64,000 bases of DNA from Lujinxingia sediminis (GTDB taxonomy: Bacteria > Myxococcota_A > Bradymonadia > Bradymonadales > Bradymonadaceae), in NCBI RefSeq assembly GCF_004005565.1, contig NZ_SADD01000014.1, forward strand, positions 61,876-125,875, given 5' to 3'. The notes under the pieces are model-generated. The model was not told the DNA's origin. It was given only the letters and a program-made list of their open reading frames with translations, and did not search any database. Position numbers and translations under genes: made by a program. Below are positions 54,365 to 62,731 of this stretch, one piece after another. How positions within the stretch are numbered: the first letter of the stretch is position 1; every line of letters begins with the position of its first letter.

Positions 54365-55522
54365 GTGAGGCAGCGAGCGCATCAGGGGCAGGAGTGGGAG
54401 GCGTGGATCGTGATGGTCATAGGCGTGTGTCTGGGGCTGTGGGCGCTGAGTTTAAGCGGCTGTGAGGCCAGCAGCGATCCTCAACCTCAGAACGACACCG
54501 ACGAGGGGGGCCCGCGGGATGTGGCCGGGGAGTTCTGCGAGCTTTTTGATGCGATGGGGCTCTATGAGGTGGGCATGCGCACGTTGCGCATCGATGAGAA
54601 CCACCTGATGGAGGTTTATTATCCGGCGATCGATGACAGCCCGATGCAGAGGGTCGCCGTCGATGTACGCGAGCAGATGCCGGACGACCTGCAGGCGGTG
54701 TTGACCGACCCGGGGTGGCGCTGGATGCTGGAGGCGCGCCATGATGCTTACAACCATCGCGACGGCGGGTTCGGGGTGGTGCTTTTTGCGCACGGGCCTG
54801 GGGGCTTTGCCGGGCAGTCGGCCGATATCCTGGTGCAGATGGCCAGCCACGGGCTTGTGGTCGCTGCGCCTCAGATCAGCGAGTGGGGGTTGGGCGAGGT
54901 TCTGGCCTCGGGAGCGCCGGGCGGCGATCGGGCGTTGGAGGTGATGCGCGCGGCGCGCGAGACTCTGGAGGCGGATGCAGGGCTGGGGCGCGTGATCAAC
55001 GAGAATCAGGTGGTGGTCGTGGGGCACTCGGCCGGGGCGCGCGCCGCCTCGGCGATGCTTGATGATGAGGGGGTGCGCGGGGCGGTATTCTGGAATGCGT
55101 CGGCGGCAGTCGCACAGGCGCAGAAACAGGTCATGTGGATCGCTGGAGACGCCGATCTTCTGGCCACACCGGAGCGGGTTCGCGCGCGGCGCGAGGCCAG
55201 CGCGAGTCAGGGGGCGTTGGTGGAGCTTGAGGGGATGGGACATCTGAGCAGCACCCGGGTCTGTGAGCTTCTCGGGGGACCGCACGCCATGGTGGCGCGC
55301 CTTGTGGATGAAGGCGTTGATGTGCCCCCGATTGTGGCGCTCACCCTGGTGCGCTCCTGCGAGGAGACGACGCTGGAGGCGTCGCGCGCCCGGGAGGTGA
55401 TCGCACATTATACCACCGCGCACGCTCTGCGCGCGCTCGGGAGGGAGGTGGCGACCGAGGCGTTGGGGCCGGAATCCGTGGCTTGTTTTGGAGATCTGCG
55501 CCTCAGTGTGGAAGGGGAGTAA
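54365..55522 (+). CDS. alpha/beta-hydrolase lipoprotein (PAF-acetylhydrolase-like)
   Basis: 385 residues starting at GTG 54365. N-terminal signal with lipobox LSGC (Cys33). The mature part is an alpha/beta hydrolase: VVLFAHGPGGFAGQSADI forms the oxyanion region, VVVGHSAGARAAS holds the nucleophile Ser in GHSAG, and IAGDADLLATPERV and MGHLSSTRVC would place the acid and the His. The overall layout resembles dienelactone/PAF-acetylhydrolase lipoproteins. The substrate is unknown. Divergent from prfC. Confidence 0.8.
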   Translation: MRQRAHQGQEWEAWIVMVIGVCLGLWALSLSGCEASSDPQPQNDTDEGGPRDVAGEFCELFDAMGLYEVGMRTLRIDENHLMEVYYPAIDDSPMQRVAVDVREQMPDDLQAVLTDPGWRWMLEARHDAYNHRDGGFGVVLFAHGPGGFAGQSADILVQMASHGLVVAAPQISEWGLGEVLASGAPGGDRALEVMRAARETLEADAGLGRVINENQVVVVGHSAGARAASAMLDDEGVRGAVFWNASAAVAQAQKQVMWIAGDADLLATPERVRARREASASQGALVELEGMGHLSSTRVCELLGGPHAMVARLVDEGVDVPPIVALTLVRSCEETTLEASRAREVIAHYTTAHALRALGREVATEALGPESVACFGDLRLSVEGE

Positions 55523-55565
55523 GGCGAAGATCGCGTTAGGTGCCATGGCCCTTGTGGTGCGCGAC

Positions 55566-56858
55566 TTATCGGATGCGCAGCTCGTCGGTGCGGTCCGGAT
55601 CGGCGTCAGCGGCGCTGAGCAGGCCGATCTTCACCAGCACCTGGTCGACCTGCTGCGGGCGTATATAGGCCATGATGCCAAAGGTCAGGGCGCAGACCAT
55701 GGCGAGCAGGTGCATCTCGGTGGTGCCCTCGGAGACGGTCCAGCCCTGGAGGCGGGCGTTGAAGGCACCGAGTACAAAGCCAATGAGACCGCCGGCCAGG
55801 GTGGCGCAGAGCGAGTAGATCACGCGTTGCTTGGCGTCGGCCGGGATCGAGTTCATGCCGAAGGAGGGGAGCTTGAAGGTGCGTCCGCCGATCTGAACGC
55901 GGCGCGCGGCCTTTTTTCCAGTGGCAGCTTGCTGCTGCGCCCGGGCAGCCTGGAAGGCCGCTGCCGGGATAAAGCCGGTAGTGTTCAGATGTGCAGCGTT
56001 ATGCTGTCCGGTAGCCGGTCCCTGGTGTTGCGACACGGCGTGATGCTGGCCTGTGAAGCCCTGCTGGAGCTGTGCGGCGTGATGTTGTCCGGTAGCGGGC
56101 CCCTGCTGGAGCTGTGCGGCGTGATGCTGGCCTGTGAAGCCCTGCTGGAGCTGTGCGGCGTTATGCTGCCCGGTGGCCGGTCCCTGGTGTTGCGACACGG
56201 CGTGATGCTGGCCTGTGAAGCCCTGCTGGAGCTGTGCGGCGTGATGTTGTCCGGTAGCGGGCCCCTGGTGTTGCGACACGGCGTGATGCTGGCCTGTGAA
56301 GCCCTGCTGGAGCTGTGCGGCGTGATGTTGTCCGGTAGCGGGCCCCTGGTGTTGCGACACGGCGTGATGCTGGCCTGTGAAGCCCTGTTGGAGCTGTGCG
56401 GCGTGATGTTGTCCGGTAGCCGGTCCCTGCTGGAGATGTGCGGCGTGATGTTGTCCGGTAGCCGGTCCCTGCTGGAGATGCGCGGCGTGATGCCGACCTG
56501 TTCCCGGGTTTTGCTGTGGCACGGCGTGGTGCCGGCCTGTGCCAGCATGGTGCTGTTGTGGCGCTACGGCGTGATGTCGGCCTGTTCCCGGGCTTTGCTG
56601 CGGCACGGCGTGGTGCCGGCCTGTAAGGCTCTGCGCTGGCACCGTGGCTCCCGGCGGGAAGGTCTCCTCGGGGTCATGCTGCGCGAGGTTGGGCCCATGG
56701 CCGGGAGGCGGGGTGGGGTCCTCGGCGTGGATCATGACCGTAGACAGGCGGTCGTGGTTGGCCTGCGAGGGCAGGTCACCGGCGACATTCAGGCGCGGTT
56801 TCTGAGGGCCCGATGGGTCGGGCACGGAGGTGCGGTGCGAGCCGTCGTCCGAAGACAT
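55566..56858 (-). CDS. His/Gln-rich tandem-repeat protein with two C-terminal membrane helices
   Basis: 430 residues, unknown function. Residues 79 to about 296 consist of sixteen copies of a unit beginning TGRHHA or TGQHHA, each 13-14 residues (AQLQQGF, VSQHQGPA and variants alternate). The region is His, Gln, Ala and Gly rich and could bind metal. Two membrane helices follow near the C-terminus (LCATLAGGLIGFVLGAF and LLAMVCALTFGIMAYI). A cytoplasmic N-terminal 78 residues precede the repeats. A MerC-like gene lies 120 bases upstream on the same strand, which supports a metal link. The ATG has GGAG nine bases upstream. The antisense frame is also open by composition, but has no start or signal support. 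Confidence 0.7.
   Translation of the reverse strand: MSSDDGSHRTSVPDPSGPQKPRLNVAGDLPSQANHDRLSTVMIHAEDPTPPPGHGPNLAQHDPEETFPPGATVPAQSLTGRHHAVPQQSPGTGRHHAVAPQQHHAGTGRHHAVPQQNPGTGRHHAAHLQQGPATGQHHAAHLQQGPATGQHHAAQLQQGFTGQHHAVSQHQGPATGQHHAAQLQQGFTGQHHAVSQHQGPATGQHHAAQLQQGFTGQHHAVSQHQGPATGQHNAAQLQQGFTGQHHAAQLQQGPATGQHHAAQLQQGFTGQHHAVSQHQGPATGQHNAAHLNTTGFIPAAAFQAARAQQQAATGKKAARRVQIGGRTFKLPSFGMNSIPADAKQRVIYSLCATLAGGLIGFVLGAFNARLQGWTVSEGTTEMHLLAMVCALTFGIMAYIRPQQVDQVLVKIGLLSAADADPDRTDELRIR
55972..56624 (-). repeat. in-frame tandem-repeat array (about 39-42 bp units, 81 bp higher-order)
   Basis: Sixteen DNA units of 39 or 42 bases encode the TGQHHA repeats. AQLQQGF and VSQHQGPA units alternate in pairs, giving an 81-base higher-order repeat of almost identical copies. 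The near-identity points to recent unequal exchange, so copy number probably varies between strains. Confidence 0.9.
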
Positions 56859-56977
56859 AGCAGGTGCTCCAGTGCAGGGAAGGGGCCAGCTGTAGGCACA
56901 ACTCCTACCTTAGCGTGCCGGAGCCGCACTCACAAATCGAGCGAGCGCGTCGATGTCGACGATAAGAAGGGGGGGAT

Positions 56978-57457
56978 TCAATGGTCGCAGCAGGCACCTT
57001 CGGCGCGCATCAAACGCTGGTTTGCCACGTGCGTGCCGACCAGAATGCCCGAGCCGAGCATGGTGAGGCCCGTTTCGGCAAACTCGAAGTGAAAGAGATC
57101 GTGCATCACGTCGTGCATAAACGCGTGCATAAAGCCGGTGGTCATCAGGATCGCGACGCCGGCGACGGCACCGACCACGATGCGAAGATCGCGGTGGACC
57201 TTAAAGCCCGGCCAGAATGCCAGCAGCGCCACGCCCAGAAGTAGTACCACCAGCACCTGATGGACGATCTCGTCGGCCAGAAATCCCAGGGCGGCAAGCG
57301 AGCCGACCAGCGCCGGTGTCAACGCGCAGTGAATGATGCAGGCCACCGAGCCGATGATCCCCAGGCGATCCCAGATGGCCGTCGGCGTCGCGTGATGCGC
57401 GTGCAGAGAGGCGGAGGCGTCGGCGTCGAGTTGTGCGCTTGCGGGGCCAGGTTTCAC
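56978..57457 (-). CDS. MerC-like small membrane protein
   Basis: 159 residues with four hydrophobic helices (ACIIHCALTPALVGSLAALG, LVVLLLGVALLAFW, IVVGAVAGVAILMTTG). The MerC-domain metal-binding pair is CIIHC near residue 39. Extra His-rich turns (LHAHHAT, MHDVMHDLFHF) and a C-terminal CCDH may also bind metal. MerC takes up Hg2+ in mercury-resistance systems, but isolated homologues are common and their metal is unknown; no merA, merR or merT is near. Start is GTG 57457 (GGAG eight bases upstream). It precedes the His/Gln repeat gene on the same strand. Confidence 0.8.
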   Translation of the reverse strand: MKPGPASAQLDADASASLHAHHATPTAIWDRLGIIGSVACIIHCALTPALVGSLAALGFLADEIVHQVLVVLLLGVALLAFWPGFKVHRDLRIVVGAVAGVAILMTTGFMHAFMHDVMHDLFHFEFAETGLTMLGSGILVGTHVANQRLMRAEGACCDH

Positions 57458-57537
57458 GGGGGTGCTCCAGACATGGTGTGTCGGCCGATCGAAGCGGCCT
57501 ACGACAGGTGTGCGGCTTAGCGCAACTGATATGCATT

Positions 57538-57543
57538 TGTCAA
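57538..57543 (-). promoter_or_regulatory. -35-like element upstream of the MerC-like gene
   Basis: On the minus strand TTGACA is present at 57538-57543, the consensus -35 hexamer. The -10 at 16-18 bases is poor. It is 80 bases before the MerC-like start, so a promoter here is plausible, not proven. Confidence 0.35.
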
Positions 57544-57620
57544 ACCAGCGACGTTTCTCAAACAGTGCCGGTAGAGGATCATTCCCGGATGATTGGAACT
57601 TCGGGCTGGGAGCGCATCAT

Positions 57621-59597
57621 TCATCGGGAGTCCGCTTCGACACCCGGCAGGGACACGCGGAAGGTCGTGCCCTGGTCGGGTTGTGATTCGACGGTGAGGC
57701 TGCCTTCAAAAGACTCCACGATCTGGCGGCAGAGTGAGAGCCCCAGTCCGCTGCCCTCGCCAGGGGGTTTGGTGGTGAAGAAGGGCTCGAAGATCGATTC
57801 TTGAAGCTCAGGGGGGATGCCCGGGCCGTTGTCGGTGATTTCGATGACGACCCGCTCGTCGATCTCGAGAAGATGCACATCGATGCGGTTTTCGTGGCGT
57901 GGGCGGGGGCTCAGGGCGTGGGCGGCGTTGGTGAGCAGGTTGATAAAGACCTGGGTCAGCCGCGGCTCGTCGGCGAGTACCGGGGAGGTTTTGGCCAGGG
58001 TCTGATGGAGCGAGGCGCTGCGCTGGATGAGTTGGCGGGTCATGCGCAGGGCGACCTCCAGGGCGTCGGCCACGTCGACCTGATGGCGAGGTTGCTGCTG
58101 AAAGCCCGAGAGGAGGCGAAGATCATCGACGATGCGACGGATGCGCTCGGCGCCCTGGCGAGCGGCATCAAGGCTTTGGTGGCGCTCCTCGTCGTCTTCG
58201 GCCTCCTGGATAAGATCGAGGTTGGCGATGAGGTAGGTCAGCGGGTTGTTGATTTCATGGCCGACGCCGGCGGCCATGGTGCCGATGGTGATCATGCGGT
58301 CCATCTGTGTCATGCGCAGCTGCATCTGCTTTTGAGCGGAGAGATCCCGGGCGAAGAGTGTGAAGATCGGGGCTTCTTGCTGGCCGCTGGCTGCAAGCGA
58401 GAGCTCAACATGCACCTCCGTTCCGTCTTGATGCAGCAGGACAATCTCGAAGGGGCCACCCAGCGCATAGCTGTGGATGTTGGGTGAGGTGCGGTCGGTG
58501 ACCAGGCGCTCCAGCTGGTCGGTGAAGTAGGGGCGGTGGGCCCGGGGGACGAGCAGGGTGGTGATGTTGCGTCCGATGATGTCGTCTTCCCGCCAGCCAA
58601 AGAGCAGCGTGGCCGCAGGATTCCACAGCTCGATGATACCGTCGTTGGTAAAGGCGATGATGGCTTCGGCGGCGCCTTCAAACATGGTGCGGATGCGCAC
58701 CTCGCGTTCGCTGATGGTGCGCAAAAGATGGTGTTCCTGGCTGGTGGAGCGGATGTAGTCGAAGATAAGACCTCCGAAGATCACCGCCGAGGAGAGCGCG
58801 TTTAAGCCGTAGGCAGCGTTGAATGCGGCGTCGAAGAGCCAGGTGGAGCCGAAGATCAGGTAGGCCTGGGCGGCGAGCAAGGGAAGGGTGCTCAACCAGA
58901 GGGCCAACGAGAAGTGGCTTCGGTAGCGGCGATGAATGCGAGGGAAGATCACAAAGGCACTGAGCGCAAAGATCACCAGGGCTGGCAGGTCCCAGGGGCG
59001 GATGAGGATGGCTTCAGGCCGGGTGGTTTGAGGAAGGTCAAGGGTGGAGGCCAGTCCGAGCAGGGAGAGCGCCAGGGCACCAAAGAGGCCGAAGACGCCG
59101 AACATAAAGCCCGGGCGCAGCAGGGCGAGCTGGCGTTGGGGCCATAAGAGCAGCACGCCGGCGCCCAGGATGAGCAGGGCGTTGAGGTGGCGGGTGATCG
59201 TCCAGGTAAAAGGGATGTAGTTCTCCATGTCGCGCGCAGTATAGATCGCGCCGTCGACGGTAAGCGCCTGGATGACGGCGACAAAGCCCGACCAGAAGAG
59301 GGTGATGCTGATCACCGAGGTCAGCGCGGAGCGACGCACCATAAAGCGGGACAGACTTAAGGTGGCCGAGCTTATGGCGAGGATGCCCCCGAGCATCAGG
59401 AGGGTGCTGTGGGTAAAAGCTCCGCGCAGCGTGCTGGTGGAGGCGGCGGTCGAGGGGAGGTGCAGGTTTAAGTTCACTCCCAGCGCAATGGCCACCGCCG
59501 GAAGCACGCAGATCAGGGTGATCAGGGCGAAGATCGCGGCGGTTCGCCCCGAAGGTGTGGTGCGCTGCGCGATGGGTGGGTAGGGTTGAACCGTCAC
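57621..59597 (-). CDS. orphan sensor histidine kinase, paralogue of the kinase at 43.9 kb
   Basis: 658 residues from GTG 59597 (GGGGAG seven bases upstream). About eight membrane helices fill residues 20-310. A PAS domain (GAAEAIIAFTNDGIIELWNPAATLLFG) precedes the kinase core: GVGHEINNPLTYL with His447, NLLTNAAHAL, DNGPGIPP, FFTTKPPGEG, GSGLGLSLC. The sensor part shares landmarks with the other kinase (PWDLPALVIFALSAF here, PMDLPALLLFALLLL there; then a short segment ending FALWLSALP or LALWLSTLP). No response regulator is in the window. The signal is unknown. Divergent from the CPBP gene. Confidence 0.92.
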   Translation of the reverse strand: MTVQPYPPIAQRTTPSGRTAAIFALITLICVLPAVAIALGVNLNLHLPSTAASTSTLRGAFTHSTLLMLGGILAISSATLSLSRFMVRRSALTSVISITLFWSGFVAVIQALTVDGAIYTARDMENYIPFTWTITRHLNALLILGAGVLLLWPQRQLALLRPGFMFGVFGLFGALALSLLGLASTLDLPQTTRPEAILIRPWDLPALVIFALSAFVIFPRIHRRYRSHFSLALWLSTLPLLAAQAYLIFGSTWLFDAAFNAAYGLNALSSAVIFGGLIFDYIRSTSQEHHLLRTISEREVRIRTMFEGAAEAIIAFTNDGIIELWNPAATLLFGWREDDIIGRNITTLLVPRAHRPYFTDQLERLVTDRTSPNIHSYALGGPFEIVLLHQDGTEVHVELSLAASGQQEAPIFTLFARDLSAQKQMQLRMTQMDRMITIGTMAAGVGHEINNPLTYLIANLDLIQEAEDDEERHQSLDAARQGAERIRRIVDDLRLLSGFQQQPRHQVDVADALEVALRMTRQLIQRSASLHQTLAKTSPVLADEPRLTQVFINLLTNAAHALSPRPRHENRIDVHLLEIDERVVIEITDNGPGIPPELQESIFEPFFTTKPPGEGSGLGLSLCRQIVESFEGSLTVESQPDQGTTFRVSLPGVEADSR

Positions 59598-59760
59598 ATC
59601 GAGCTCCCCTTTTTAGGCGAAACGCGAGGCGCACTGACGGGGAGGGACAGGCGCGTTACGATAGCGCCTGGTCGATGGATGCAGCCCCTCCCTGCATCAA
59701 AGTTAGGCACCCGGCTTCGATATCCTACGCTGGCCGGGGTGCGAGGCGTTGAGAGAAGTC

Positions 59761-60492
59761 ATGAAGTTGAGCACCTACCATCAGCAAAGCCGCGATACCT
59801 GGCATAGCCTTGTGCTGGTGATGCCGCTCTTTGTGCTCTACCAGATCGGGGTGATGTGGACCGGCGGGGTGCGAAACGGCGTCGACTTTATGACCGACAT
59901 GCTCTGGTGGGCGGTGGGCGGCGAGTTGACCTACTATCTTGGCGTGCATGTGGGGGTGTTGGCGCTGATGGTGATCGCGGCGTTGATGCTGCGAAACAAA
60001 GAGCGGTTGCGGCTGCGGGTGTGGCCGGCGGTGGTGGCGGAGAGCGCGGTGTATGCGTTTTTCTTCGGCGCGGCGATCGTGGCGATTATGGACGCGCTGG
60101 GGTTGAGCGCGCTCTTAAGCGTGGGGTTGAGCGTGGGCGGGGAGGCCTCGGTGCTCGATAACCTGGTGCTCAGCGCGGGGGCGGGGCTCTATGAGGAGCT
60201 TGTGTTTCGGCTGGGGCTGATGGGGGCGATGCTCTGGCTGGGCCACCGGGTGGTGGGCTGGCCCCGGTGGTGGGCTGCGCTGTGGGCTGTGGTGCTCTCC
60301 AGCCTGATCTTCAGCGCGGTGCATCATATGGGGCCGCTTGGCGAGGCCTTTGAGCTGGGGGTGTTTGTATTTCGGGCGATCGCCGGGGTGTTGCTGGCGC
60401 TCATCTTCTATTTGCGCGGCTTTGCAGTCGCGGTGTACACCCATGCCCTCTATGACGTGCTGGTGCTGGTGATCCTCGCATCAGGCGGGTGA
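59761..60492 (+). CDS. CPBP-family intramembrane metalloprotease
   Basis: 243 residues, about seven membrane helices. The three CPBP motifs are present: YEELVFRLG (EExxxR), IFSAVHHM (FxxxH) and YTHALYDVL (HxxxD). These form the Abi/Rce1-type active site in the membrane. Substrates of bacterial members are mostly unknown. ATG 59761 has GAGAGAAG nine bases upstream; a TTG 12 bases earlier is the alternative. Followed by the TatA-like gene after 37 bases. Confidence 0.88.
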   Translation: MKLSTYHQQSRDTWHSLVLVMPLFVLYQIGVMWTGGVRNGVDFMTDMLWWAVGGELTYYLGVHVGVLALMVIAALMLRNKERLRLRVWPAVVAESAVYAFFFGAAIVAIMDALGLSALLSVGLSVGGEASVLDNLVLSAGAGLYEELVFRLGLMGAMLWLGHRVVGWPRWWAALWAVVLSSLIFSAVHHMGPLGEAFELGVFVFRAIAGVLLALIFYLRGFAVAVYTHALYDVLVLVILASGG

Positions 60493-60529
60493 GCGCCCGG
60501 CCCAGCTGCGATGCCCGGAGTCCTTTGTT

Positions 60530-60754
60530 ATGATGCTCAACGCCGCAGAGCTGCTGGTGGTCGTCGCGATCATCTTTGTGATCGTGGGCCTGCAGAAGTT
60601 GCCGCAGATCAGCGCGGCGGCCGCGCGCCTTCGGTTGAGCTTCCAGAAGGGGCTGGCCGAGGATGTGATCGATGTGAGCTCGCCCTCCGGTGAGCTCGAC
60701 CACGAAAAGTCCTCCGGCGAGTCGACGGAGCCGACGCAGACGAGAGAGTCATGA
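60530..60754 (+). CDS. TatA/TatB-like small membrane protein
   Basis: 74 residues: one N-terminal helix (AAELLVVVAIIFVIVGL), then the Tat-type hinge QKLPQIS, an amphipathic helix RLRLSFQKGLAED and an acidic Ser/Glu tail. This is the TatA/E/B layout, although the usual F-G-P-K-K-L is only partly kept. No tatC is in the window. The stop overlaps the next start by ATGA, so the pair is coupled. A Tat role is likely but not sure. Confidence 0.72.
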   Translation: MMLNAAELLVVVAIIFVIVGLQKLPQISAAAARLRLSFQKGLAEDVIDVSSPSGELDHEKSSGESTEPTQTRES

Positions 60755-61215
60755 TGATGGTGGCCGAGGTGGTATCGAGCTTTACGTGGACGCCGTTGAC
60801 CTTTTATGCGGCTGCGGCGCTGGTTCAGCTCATTGTGATCTTGCTGAGCTTTCGCTTCACCCAGCTCAACCCGGATTATAACACCTTTGCCGGAGCGCTG
60901 GTGGTTGCGGTGCCGGTCAATGTGCTGGCGTACTTCACGCGCGATTTTGGGGTGACCGGGGTGCTCATTGTGGGGGCCACGCTCTTCGGCCTGCTGGTGG
61001 GGATCGCCCGTGGCGATGTGTTTCGTACTGCGGTGGCCTGGATGCTGTGTCTGGCGACGTACTGGGGGATGGCCAGCTATGTGGTCCCGAAGGCCGACGG
61101 CTTGAGCCTGGAGCAGGTCGGCGGGATGCCCAGGGTGCTGGTGCAGGGGGGGCTTGAGGCTGAGCCTTTCACTGAGAGTGATGTCGACAACCTCTCCAAA
61201 GGTAAGAGCGACTGA
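60751..61215 (+). CDS. four-helix membrane protein, unknown function
   Basis: 154 residues with four predicted helices (LVQLIVILLSFRF, GALVVAVPVNVLAYF, GVLIVGATLFGLLVGIA, AWMLCLATYWGMASYVV) and a polar C-terminus. I do not recognise the family. Starts in an ATGA overlap with the TatA-like gene, so probably a partner or passenger in that operon. A 15-bp hairpin follows. Confidence 0.6.
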   Translation: MMMVAEVVSSFTWTPLTFYAAAALVQLIVILLSFRFTQLNPDYNTFAGALVVAVPVNVLAYFTRDFGVTGVLIVGATLFGLLVGIARGDVFRTAVAWMLCLATYWGMASYVVPKADGLSLEQVGGMPRVLVQGGLEAEPFTESDVDNLSKGKSD

Positions 61216-61251
61216 GGGCTGTGCCCGGCTTTGTGTGTGGGGATGCTTGTG

Positions 61252-61290
61252 CCAACGGGCGCGCCGAAGCGGCGCGCCCGTTGGCGTTTT
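61252..61290. terminator. terminator hairpin between convergent genes
   Basis: Perfect 15-bp stem CCAACGGGCGCGCCG / CGGCGCGCCCGTTGG around a three-base loop, then CGTTTT. It ends the TatA-like operon. The A-rich side is weak for the other strand. Confidence 0.8.
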
Positions 61291-61323
61291 AAAGATACAT
61301 GATCCGGGTCAAGGCGGTGTGCC

Positions 61324-61629
61324 TCAGCGCTGGTGCTGGGCGATGGTGGCGTCGACGTCTTTTTTGAGGGTGTCGAAGTCGACGTGCTCATCAAAGATCA
61401 CGATCAGAAAGTGATGCAGGCCATGGCGGGTGATGTAGACGCACTCGCTGGCGTCGGCGCTGATCGTGCTGAGATCAGTGAGAGCGGTGGCTTCATTGGC
61501 GCCGGCGATCATGGAGCGGGCCTGGCCGCGGGTGGCCAGGGGGTTTCCCTTCTCGTCGATGAGCACGAGTGCTTTGACGCGGTCGTGGCGAAGCAGGGCA
61601 TCGAGGATCTGAGGAGCGGGTGTGGTCAC
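61324..61629 (-). CDS. roadblock/LC7-like small protein
   Basis: 101 residues starting at GTG 61629 (GGAG eight bases upstream). The pattern ILDALLRHDRVKALVLIDEKGNPLATRG followed by a helix and two strands (ASECVYITRHGLHHFLIVIF) fits the roadblock/LC7 fold of GTPase-partner proteins such as MglB, but is shorter and I cannot confirm it. It begins 20 bases after the tsaD stop on the same strand, so it is likely co-transcribed. Confidence 0.55.
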   Translation of the reverse strand: MTTPAPQILDALLRHDRVKALVLIDEKGNPLATRGQARSMIAGANEATALTDLSTISADASECVYITRHGLHHFLIVIFDEHVDFDTLKKDVDATIAQHQR

Positions 61630-61649
61630 AGGGGGACTCCAGTGTGGCG

Positions 61650-62702
61650 TTAGCGGTGGGTGCGGGCCGGGGTACGCTCGGAGTGGCCAAGGGGCATGCT
61701 GGACTGAGCGCGGATGGGGTGGCCGATGGCATGGGTCGCACCCTCCAGCTGCAGGTAGTGCTCGGCGATGGGGCCGAGCATCGCCGCATTGTCGGTGCAC
61801 AGAGAGGGGGGCGCGACAAAAAGCTCAAGGCCTCTGGCCTGACAGGCTTCTGCGGCGCGCTGACGAAGTCTGCTATTGCAGGCCACCCCGCCGGAGAGCA
61901 CCAGGCGTTTAAGCGTGTGGGTCTCACAGGCGTTGAGGGCCTTGAAGAGAAGTACGTCGACGACAGCTTCCTGGAAGGAGGCGCAGAGGTCGTTGAGCGC
62001 CTGGCCTTCGGGAATGCCGTGGGCGTCGATATGCTGCGCAACGGCGGTCTTTAAGCCGGAGAAGGAGAAGTCGAAGTTTTTGCGCGTCCACATCGGTCGC
62101 GGAAATTCGATGGCATCGGGGCAGCCGTCTTTTGCAAGGCGGTCGATGGCCACGCCGCCCGGATAGGGCTGACCGAGCATACGCGCGACCTTATCAAAGG
62201 CCTCGCCGGCCGCGTCATCGCGGGTGCGGCCTAAGAGCTCGTAGTCGCCCAGACCGTGCACAATGTAGAGGTCGGTGTGCCCCCCGCTGACGATCAGTCC
62301 CAGGTAGGGGAAGGTGGGGTTTGCGACCTGGTCGCCTTCGAGAAGCACGGCGGTGAGGTGACCTTCGAGGTGGTTGAGTCCCACCACCGGTTTGTCGAGC
62401 GCGAAGGCCAGGGCGCGGGCGGTCTCAATGCCCACAAGCAGGCTTCCGACAAGGCCGGGGCCGCAGGTCACGCCAAACCCCTCAACCTGATCGAGGGTAA
62501 GGTTGGCCTCTTCCAGCGCCTCGTTGAGAACCTGGTGGATGTCGCGGATGTGGTTGCGGCTGGCCAACTCCGGGACCACCCCGCCGTAGCGGCGGTGGAT
62601 GGGAATCTGGCTGGCGACGGCGTTGGCCAGGATCTGGCGGCCGTCCTTAATGAGCGCGACGGAGGTTTCGTCGCAGCTCGATTCGATGGTCATGACAAGC
62701 AT
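61650..62702 (-). CDS. tsaD: tRNA N6-adenosine threonylcarbamoyltransferase
   Basis: Final step of t6A37 modification in tRNAs reading ANN codons, with TsaB and TsaE. 350 residues: MTIESSCDETSVALI, the HxxxH metal site in GLNHLEGHLTAVLL, ISGGHTDLYIVHG and DDAAGEAFDKVARMLGQPYPGG. Length and motifs are standard. The TPR protein gene ends 29 bases upstream on the same strand, so the two are probably one operon together with the roadblock-like gene. Confidence 0.97.
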   Translation of the reverse strand: MLVMTIESSCDETSVALIKDGRQILANAVASQIPIHRRYGGVVPELASRNHIRDIHQVLNEALEEANLTLDQVEGFGVTCGPGLVGSLLVGIETARALAFALDKPVVGLNHLEGHLTAVLLEGDQVANPTFPYLGLIVSGGHTDLYIVHGLGDYELLGRTRDDAAGEAFDKVARMLGQPYPGGVAIDRLAKDGCPDAIEFPRPMWTRKNFDFSFSGLKTAVAQHIDAHGIPEGQALNDLCASFQEAVVDVLLFKALNACETHTLKRLVLSGGVACNSRLRQRAAEACQARGLELFVAPPSLCTDNAAMLGPIAEHYLQLEGATHAIGHPIRAQSSMPLGHSERTPARTHR

Positions 62703-62731
62703 GGTGTTGCCTGTGGTGCAGAAGAGGTGGC

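Noticed and set aside
52510..54465. 650-residue open frame opposite prfC.
   Set aside because: Shadow of the GTPase gene; no start signal and no family motif. RF3 motifs are unambiguous on the other strand.
55972..56624. Possible CRISPR array because of regular short repeats.
   Set aside because: Repeats are contiguous without unique spacers, keep one reading frame and vary by codon changes.
55488..57092. Plus-strand frame across the His/Gln repeat gene, giving Leu/Cys-rich repeats.
   Set aside because: Repeat DNA is open in several frames by chance. The minus strand has an ATG with a ribosome site, membrane helices and protein-like ends.
56978..57457. Mercury-resistance operon.
   Set aside because: Only the MerC-like gene is present. 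No merA, merR, merT or merP is in the window.
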